The position numbers were made by a program, and so were the translations under genes. Shown here in pieces: positions 59,228 through 64,000 of a stretch of DNA of 64,000 bases (position 1 is the stretch's first letter; each line of letters opens with the position of its first letter). A model generated the notes under the pieces. The model was not told the origin of the DNA and did not search any database. It worked only from the letters and a program-made list of their open reading frames with translations. The stretch spans positions 1 to 64,000 of the forward strand of contig CAUTAF010000008.1 of NCBI GenBank assembly GCA_963536495.1, in the 5' to 3' direction. This stretch comes from CAJPPJ01 sp963536495 (lineage in GTDB: Bacteria > Bacillota_I > Bacilli_A > RF39 > UBA660).

Positions 59228-59256
59228 AAACAAAGTCTAAAAAAAGACTTTTTTCT
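59228..59256. terminator. Bidirectional terminator
   Basis: AAAGTCT (59232-59238) pairs with AGACTTT (59245-59251), flanked by A and T runs, upstream of the conjugation promoter. On the plus strand a TATAAT at ~59190 precedes it by ~45 bp, so a very short RNA could be made there. The A/T-rich 59257-59455 shows nothing else. Confidence 0.6.
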
Positions 59257-59458
59257 AATTGTACTATACACCATATATTTTATTCAAATACATCTATTTT
59301 TTCTGTAAATGCTTTCTATTCTTTTCATTAAATTAAATTAAACTTAATTTACAAAAAAGTTTTTTAATAATTGAATAAAAACATTTTATATTTTTAATAA
59401 AATTTTAAAATGATTTTAAATAAAACTTAAAATTATATTTTTTAAAAAAATAATAAAT

Positions 59459-59573
59459 AAAAAAGCAAGGATAATCTCTTACCCTTGCCTTTTACCACTA
59501 ATTTATTTTAACTTGTAAAAAGAGAAACATAAAGCAAAATTTAAAATTGCTTTTTTATGAAATATGTAGACTT
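59459..59573 (-). ncRNA. Candidate small RNA E (~115 nt)
   Basis: TTGACT (59603-59608), 17 bp, TATAAA (59580-59585) predicts a start near 59573. Stem AAGCAA/TTGCTT (about 59525-59550) and the terminator GCAAGG (59465-59470) with CCTTGC (59483-59488) plus U-run complete the unit. No ORF. Same promoter-stem-terminator design as the units at 4.1 and 17.1-17.7 kb. Confidence 0.58.
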
Positions 59574-59579
59574 TAATTA

Positions 59580-59608
59580 TTTATAACATTTTTAAAATTA
59601 AAAGTCAA
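59580..59608 (-). promoter_or_regulatory. Promoter of small RNA E
   Basis: TTGACT, 17-bp spacer, TATAAA on the minus strand, just after the gene ending at 59630. Confidence 0.65.
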
Positions 59609-59629
59609 CAAATAATTCTTTATAATATT

Positions 59630-60103
59630 TTACTCTATCACAAATATTCTATGAAAATGAGGCAACTCTTGATTTAAGTGTAAAACATAATATTCAAACT
59701 TTGACTTAGGTACTGTTGCTTTCTTCTCAAGTTCCCTTATAGCGTTTTTTAAAACTTCATAACATTCCATTAAGCTATCTATATCTTTCTTTTCAGTATT
59801 GAAATAAAATAGTTGCTGTTTACATTTCTTATAATTTTCCTTTGATAACATTTCACTCAATTTCTTATGTTCAACTGTTCTTTCATCAAAACCTCTTAAA
59901 GAAATTCCGTCAAAATATAAATTGAATTTAGTATCTTCATTAAAATATTTATCACTTGTATTGAATAAATAATTTAAACTATTCTTTATATGCTGATTGT
60001 TATTATAGTCAACTTCAAAGCTATAAAGAATTATATTTCCATTCTCATTTAATATTTTCTCAAATTCTTCTTCATCTGATGTTATCATAAAATTTTTCTT
60101 CAT
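59630..60103 (-). CDS. Unknown soluble protein
   Basis: 157 residues, acidic, alpha/beta. ILYSFEVDYNNNQHIKNSLN near residue 20 and FEYYVLHLNQELPHFHRIFV at the end. GGGGTAAAGT before the ATG. Last gene of the tandem-family operon. No family recognised. Confidence 0.66.
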   Translation of the reverse strand: MKKNFMITSDEEEFEKILNENGNIILYSFEVDYNNNQHIKNSLNYLFNTSDKYFNEDTKFNLYFDGISLRGFDERTVEHKKLSEMLSKENYKKCKQQLFYFNTEKKDIDSLMECYEVLKNAIRELEKKATVPKSKFEYYVLHLNQELPHFHRIFVIE

Positions 60104-60106
60104 ACT

Positions 60107-60367
60107 TTACCCCTTTTTATTTTTTTGTTTTACATCATTTTCATTAACATTTTCATTAACATTTTCATTAACATTCACAATAACATTAACAATATATCTT
60201 TCTTTGTCTAACATTTCAAGCAGACAATCTTCCAAATCTGTTTCACAATTCCATCTAGGATTAGTGTTATAAATATTTCCTTGTAAATCTATAACATATC
60301 TATTATCAACATCATCTTTTAAATAGCATTGATTTTCTTTATCCCAAATGCTTATTGCTTTTATCAT
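60107..60367 (-). CDS. Small protein with Asn-Val-Asn-Glu repeats
   Basis: 86 residues. The first ~60 look globular (ISIWDKENQCYLKDDVDNRY, NPRWNCETDLEDCLLEMLDK); the tail repeats N-V-N-E. AGGGTGAGATTTAT before the ATG. Four residues from the next gene. Function unknown. Confidence 0.62.
   Translation of the reverse strand: MIKAISIWDKENQCYLKDDVDNRYVIDLQGNIYNTNPRWNCETDLEDCLLEMLDKERYIVNVIVNVNENVNENVNENDVKQKNKKG
60131..60190. repeat. 12-bp tandem repeat inside a gene
   Basis: About four copies of ATTAACATTTTC (plus-strand reading), the last ones degenerate, encoding repeated NVNE. In-frame 12-bp units can vary in copy number without disrupting the gene. Confidence 0.75.
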
Positions 60368-60398
60368 ATAAATCTCACCCTTTCTTTTGTTTTAATTA

Positions 60399-60833
60399 CT
60401 ACTTTTCTAAAAATTCTTTCATCATTTTTATATTTTTTAAATTTTCTTCTTCTTTATTTAATTTTAAGAGTTTACTCTTTTCATCTTTTTTTATTTTTTC
60501 TATTTTTTTTAAAACTTTTTTTGCTAGTCTAAATTTTTCATTTTTCTTTTCAAATCTTAATTCACAAAAATAAATAACTATATTTATAATGAAAAAACCT
60601 GAAATAGTTAATATAAAAATTTCACTTATTGTTTTGAAATTTAATTCAGTATATCCTTTTACATTTACATATATCAAACCTGTTATAAGTATTATTAATA
60701 ATCCAGCATAAACAATTTTATCAGAGATTTCTTCAGAAAATTCTCCCACAATTTTTTCAGCTATTTCTTTTACTTTAATCATTTCTCTGATTTCTTTCAT
60801 TTCACTTTTTATTTCTTCATCAGTGTATTCCAT
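60399..60833 (-). CDS. Two-pass membrane protein, tandem family (copy 1)
   Basis: 144 residues. Acidic N-terminus, membrane segments at ~47-64 and 72-92, then FRLAKKVLKKIEKIKKDEKS and the C-terminal signature IKMMKEFLEK, which all five neighbours share as K-x2-[K]MMKE[FY]L. Function unknown. Confidence 0.7.
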   Translation of the reverse strand: MEYTDEEIKSEMKEIREMIKVKEIAEKIVGEFSEEISDKIVYAGLLIILITGLIYVNVKGYTELNFKTISEIFILTISGFFIINIVIYFCELRFEKKNEKFRLAKKVLKKIEKIKKDEKSKLLKLNKEEENLKNIKMMKEFLEK

Positions 60834-60871
60834 TTCTCTACCTCAATTCAACTTGACTTTTTTATTTCTAT

Positions 60872-61423
60872 TCATTTTTTTAAATATTCTTTCATCATCT
60901 TTACTTCTTGTGATTTTTCCTTATTTTCTTCTAATGTTTTTTTTATTTTTTCTTTATTTTTTTCTTCCATTTCTTTTGTTTTGATTTTTTCTTCTTTTTC
61001 TTTTTTGAAATTTTTATATTTTTCTATTACTTCCTTAGCAAGTTTCATTCTTTCTCTTTCAGGAGAAAAATCTTTATTAAATTTCATATAATAAAAATTT
61101 GCGACAAAAAATATTCCAGTGGCTACAAGTGTAAGTATTGACATTGTTTTTCCATCAAATTTTATATCTTTTTTAAAAAATGCAAGTAAAACAATTAAAA
61201 TTATTATTGAAATAAATGTAATTATTGAAGTTTTAACCATAACTTTTTCATTATATTCCGAAATAATTTTTCTTGCTTTTTTAATTAAAAGTTTATCGTT
61301 ATATTCTTCATATTCCGAAATAATTTTTCTTGTTCTTTTAATTAAAAGTTCATCATCATATTCTTCTTTATTGTCATTCTCTTCAAAATAGATTGTTATT
61401 TTAGTTTCTTTAGTTTCTTCCAA
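60872..61423 (-). CDS. Two-pass membrane protein, tandem family (copy 2)
   Basis: 183 residues from a TTG at 61423 (GGGGTG six bases before), the position of the ATG in copy 3, with which it shares EETKETKITIYFEEN. An internal duplication, YDDELLIKRTRKIISEYEE followed by YNDKLLIKKARKIISEYNE, marks residues ~28-65. Two membrane segments, coiled-coil tail and SQEVKMMKEYLKK end. Confidence 0.68.
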   Translation of the reverse strand: MEETKETKITIYFEENDNKEEYDDELLIKRTRKIISEYEEYNDKLLIKKARKIISEYNEKVMVKTSIITFISIIILIVLLAFFKKDIKFDGKTMSILTLVATGIFFVANFYYMKFNKDFSPERERMKLAKEVIEKYKNFKKEKEEKIKTKEMEEKNKEKIKKTLEENKEKSQEVKMMKEYLKK

Positions 61424-61453
61424 ATTGAACACCCCATTTTTTTTATTACTCAA

Positions 61454-61945
61454 TCATTTATTTAAAAATTCTTTCATCAACTTTATTTCTTGTGATTTTT
61501 CTTTGTTTTTTTTTAATGTTTCTTCTATTTTTTCTTTATTTTTTTCTAGTTTTTCTTTCAATTCAGCTTTTATTTTTCTTCTTTTTTCTAAGTCTTTATA
61601 TTTCTTTTCTATTTCTTTTGCAAGTTTTAAATCTTCATTTTCATTAATAAGTTTTTTTTCATATAGTATGTAAAATATAATTGATGTAAAAAATACCATA
61701 GCTATTAAGAATACAGCTAAGAGTAATATTTTATATACTATTCCAATAACAAGTTTTTCTTCAAAAATAACAATCATAGTTACTGTTGATATAAAACTTA
61801 AACAAACAACAGATAGAATTTTCTCAAAAATTCTTTCATCATATTCATCTATAATTTTTTCAGAAACTTTTCTTAATTTTTCTTCTTCACTTTTTTCGTT
61901 CTCTTCAAAATAGATTGTCATTTTAGTTTCTTTAGTTTCTTCCAT
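61454..61945 (-). CDS. Two-pass membrane protein, tandem family (copy 3)
   Basis: 163 residues from the ATG at 61945 (GAGGTGTTTGGT). MEETKETKMTIYFEENEKSE at the start, two membrane segments (about 45-65 and 73-97), LKLAKEIEKKYKDLEKRRKI and the end SQEIKLMKEFLNK. Nearly the same design as copies 2 and 4. Confidence 0.7.
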   Translation of the reverse strand: MEETKETKMTIYFEENEKSEEEKLRKVSEKIIDEYDERIFEKILSVVCLSFISTVTMIVIFEEKLVIGIVYKILLLAVFLIAMVFFTSIIFYILYEKKLINENEDLKLAKEIEKKYKDLEKRRKIKAELKEKLEKNKEKIEETLKKNKEKSQEIKLMKEFLNK

Positions 61946-61977
61946 ACCAAACACCTCATTTTTTTATCTCTTAATTA

Positions 61978-62910
61978 TTATTTATTCAAAAATTCTTTCA
62001 TCATCTTTATATTTTTTGAATTTTCTTTATTTTTTTCTAATGTTTCTTTTATTTTTTCTTTATTTTTTTCTTCTTTTTCTAAATCTGTATATCTTTTTAT
62101 TATTTCTCTAGCAAGTTTAAAATCTTCATTTTCTTTAACAAGTTTTTTTTCATATAATATATAAAATATAGCTGGTACAAAAATCATTATAATTATTAGA
62201 ACTACAATTATCGACAATATGTTAGATATTATTCCAATAAGAAATTTATTTTTTGAAATAAAAATTATAGATATTACTGTTATATAGATTAAAAAAGCTA
62301 AAACAACAGCAAAAAAACATTTTACAGAAATCTCTTTATCATATTCATATATAATTTCTTCAGAAACTTCTCTTAATTTTTCTTCTTCCATTTCTTCTAC
62401 GCTTTCTTTATCATCTTCATCTTCATTGTATTCAGAAATTAATTCTTCTTTTTCTTTTTCTAAATTCTCTATTTGCTCTTTCAAATTCTTTTTATTTTCT
62501 TCAGCATTTTCTTCAATATTTTCTTCAATATTTTCTGTATCTTTATTTTCTTCAATTTTTTCGATTTCATCTTCTAATTTTTTTATTGTTTTATCTAATT
62601 CATTTAATCTTTTAGCTTTTTCTAATTCTTGTTCCTTTTCTTTTATTTCTCTTAACTTGTCGATTTCATCTTCTAAAATATCAACTTCATCTTCTAATTC
62701 TTCAATTTTATTTTCTAATTTTTCAACTTTTCTTTCTAATCTTCTTTCTTTCCTTTCTTCATCAAAATCTAATTCAGAAATTTCTTCTTCTAGTTCTTCA
62801 ACTTTTTCTTCTAAATTTGCTATTTCTTCTTCTAGTTCTTCAATTCTTTTTTCTTTTTCTTCTATCTTTTCATTTATTTTTTCCAATTCCATATTCATAT
62901 CCATATTCAT
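61978..62910 (-). CDS. Membrane protein with long coiled coil, tandem family (copy 4)
   Basis: 310 residues. The first ~165 form a very regular Glu/Lys/Leu coiled coil (repeats of LEEEI..LE.KVEELEEEI). From ~170 the family unit follows: LREVSEEIIYEYDKEISVK, two membrane segments (about 195-218 and 228-255), FKLAREIIKRYTDLEKEEKN and NIKMMKEFLNK. Several ATGs crowd the start (MNMDMNMELEK), so the exact one is uncertain. A family unit fused to an extended rod. Confidence 0.72.
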   Translation of the reverse strand: MNMDMNMELEKINEKIEEKEKRIEELEEEIANLEEKVEELEEEISELDFDEERKERRLERKVEKLENKIEELEDEVDILEDEIDKLREIKEKEQELEKAKRLNELDKTIKKLEDEIEKIEENKDTENIEENIEENAEENKKNLKEQIENLEKEKEELISEYNEDEDDKESVEEMEEEKLREVSEEIIYEYDKEISVKCFFAVVLAFLIYITVISIIFISKNKFLIGIISNILSIIVVLIIIMIFVPAIFYILYEKKLVKENEDFKLAREIIKRYTDLEKEEKNKEKIKETLEKNKENSKNIKMMKEFLNK

Positions 62911-62930
62911 ACCTCAATTCATTCATTCAT

Positions 62931-63428
62931 TTATTTTTTTTCTAAATATTCATTTCTTTCTAAATATTCTTTCATAACTTTAACTTGTTGTGATTTTTCT
63001 TTACTTTCTTCTAATGTATTACTTATTGAAATTCTTTTTTTTAAGTCTTTACTTCTTTCTTTAATTGTTTTTGAAAGAATTTTAAAAGTTTTCTTAGCAA
63101 TTTTTAAATCTTCGTTTTTAAAATTACAATAAAAACCATAAATTAAACCGAATAAGCAATAACTTAAAACAAATGCAATCCACCCTGTAATTATAGGAAT
63201 AAAAACTTCGTTCATTATAATGGCTGTTGTTACTGCTGAAATAAGCATTATAAAAATCCCAAAACAAAAACTTTTAATTGTACTATCATTTAAGTTTTCA
63301 TTTAAAACTTGAAAAACTACTTCTAATGTTTTTCTTTCTTCATTTGTCCATAATTCATTCTCATAATCTGTAAAGCTGTTCCAATCATAAAACTTTATAT
63401 CTATTAATTTTTCTTCATTTTTTTCCAT
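62931..63428 (-). CDS. Two-pass membrane protein, tandem family (copy 5)
   Basis: 165 residues. Acidic N-terminus, membrane segments at ~56-74 and 81-103, LKIAKKTFKILSKTIKERSK and the signature QQVKVMKEYLERN. Most divergent copy. GGAGAAAAAT before the ATG. Confidence 0.7.
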   Translation of the reverse strand: MEKNEEKLIDIKFYDWNSFTDYENELWTNEERKTLEVVFQVLNENLNDSTIKSFCFGIFIMLISAVTTAIIMNEVFIPIITGWIAFVLSYCLFGLIYGFYCNFKNEDLKIAKKTFKILSKTIKERSKDLKKRISISNTLEESKEKSQQVKVMKEYLERNEYLEKK

Positions 63429-63459
63429 ATTTTTCTCCTAATAACTAAAGTAATTTTTT

Positions 63460-63990
63460 TTATATTTTTTGAATAAAATATCTTATATCTTTATTTATAC
63501 AAAACATTTTCTTAATAAAACTTTTGTACATAAATTCCTTTTCTATTACTTTATAGCCTTTTTCTTTGAAATATTTGAAGATTTCAACTTCTTCTTTTTT
63601 GTTAAAAATTAAAGCTACTGTATCAGGCTTATTTTTTGGAAATACTTTAAATCTTTCTATATCATCAGGATTAAATTTTTCTATAACTAATATCTTCCCA
63701 TTTTTATATTCTTCATCTAAGGTATTATCACTAATTTTCCTTATTTGATAGTCTATTTTATATAGTTCTTTATATTTTTTATATCTTAGTTTATATATTA
63801 AGAAATATATACCTAAATATAGAAATGCTACAATAGGATATAATAAAATTGCTCCTATCCAAGACATACTTCCCATATAGTCATTCATCTTAAATATATA
63901 TATAAGACAAGTATAAAATGATAACCTTGAGATTAAATCAAAGTGTTGCTTTGTTTTAAATTTAAAAATTTCTCTTTCTAAAAGTTCCAT
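63460..63990 (-). CDS. Membrane protein of unknown function
   Basis: 176 residues. Two hydrophobic segments (about 20-35 and 43-66) and a cytoplasmic C-terminal ~105 residues (NPDDIERFKVFPKNKPDTVA). Not clearly related to the tandem family beside it. The start is the ATG at 63990, ten bases inside the window end, so its control region is not visible. Confidence 0.68.
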   Translation of the reverse strand: MELLEREIFKFKTKQHFDLISRLSFYTCLIYIFKMNDYMGSMSWIGAILLYPIVAFLYLGIYFLIYKLRYKKYKELYKIDYQIRKISDNTLDEEYKNGKILVIEKFNPDDIERFKVFPKNKPDTVALIFNKKEEVEIFKYFKEKGYKVIEKEFMYKSFIKKMFCINKDIRYFIQKI

Positions 63991-64000
63991 ATTTTTTTCT

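Noticed and set aside
60131..60190. Considered as a CRISPR array
   Set aside because: Units are only 12 bp, adjacent, without spacers, and lie in frame inside a gene. No CRISPR array was seen elsewhere.
1..64000. rRNA, tRNA, replication initiator, origin, relaxase or integrase genes
   Set aside because: I looked for their hallmarks and saw none, so the plasmid or ICE identity and its borders cannot be settled from this window.

Overview
The window is very A+T-rich DNA (roughly three quarters A/T by eye) packed with short genes, almost all on the minus strand. Strong AGGAG-type ribosome sites, consensus promoters (TTGACA or a close variant, 17 bp, TATAAT, usually with an upstream TGG), U-run terminators and, above all, a VirB8/VirB9/VirB10 set point to a low-GC diderm bacterium. 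A member of the Fusobacteriota (Fusobacterium or Leptotrichia type) is my best guess. That is inference: no rRNA, tRNA or chromosomal housekeeping gene is present. The content is that of a large conjugative plasmid or integrative conjugative element. I see no replication, partition, relaxase, integrase, VirB4 or VirB11 gene, so the element must extend beyond the window.

Layout. 1-6.7 kb: the edge of a probable group II intron that truncates a membrane hydrolase-like gene, a coiled-coil protein, a long ArdC-like antirestriction metalloprotein, a small RNA, and a three-gene operon of unknown function. 7.0-8.8 kb: two tandem paralogues on the plus strand. 8.9-12.9 kb: an operon with two short proteins that look like coupling-protein (VirD4) fragments without a P-loop, three small paralogues and other small genes. 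13.0-17.0 kb: a tellurite/stress ('Ter') operon with TelA, TerD-like and YceG-like proteins. 17.1-17.7 kb: three tandem minus-strand small-RNA units. 18.3-24.5 kb: an HTH protein fused to a degenerate VirD4 domain, beside an operon of four paralogues of an unknown family and a further P-loop-less VirD4-like protein. 24.6-29.9 kb: a YopX-like protein, several small paralogue families, a dimeric dUTPase/MazG-like pyrophosphatase and a triplicated membrane protein. 30.0-39.1 kb: a small ABC-type ATPase with a tiny partner ORF, XRE regulators (one destroyed by a 288-bp IS200/IS605-derived element), RNase H and many small genes. 39.3-45.8 kb: flotillin, small membrane proteins and a TnpB element lying between a promoter and its operon. 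46.4-59.1 kb: the conjugation operon (VirB8, a polytopic protein, VirB2-like pilin, a 671-residue unknown, VirB9, VirB10, a 1508-residue VirD4). 59.5-64 kb: another small-RNA unit and a tandem family of membrane/coiled-coil proteins.

How it fits together. The VirB/VirD4 operon would build the DNA export machine. ArdC, RNase H and dUTPase-like proteins would help incoming DNA establish itself, and the Ter operon, flotillin and ABC ATPase may be envelope-stress or phage-defence cargo. The most unusual theme is the repeated reuse of the coupling-protein fold without its ATP-binding loop: once fused to a DNA-binding domain and three times as short free proteins. That suggests a regulatory or interference layer built from dead VirD4 derivatives. 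Three promoters share a palindrome (GGACAATGTTGTCC-like) at exactly the same distance from the -35 box, so several operons are probably controlled by one protein.
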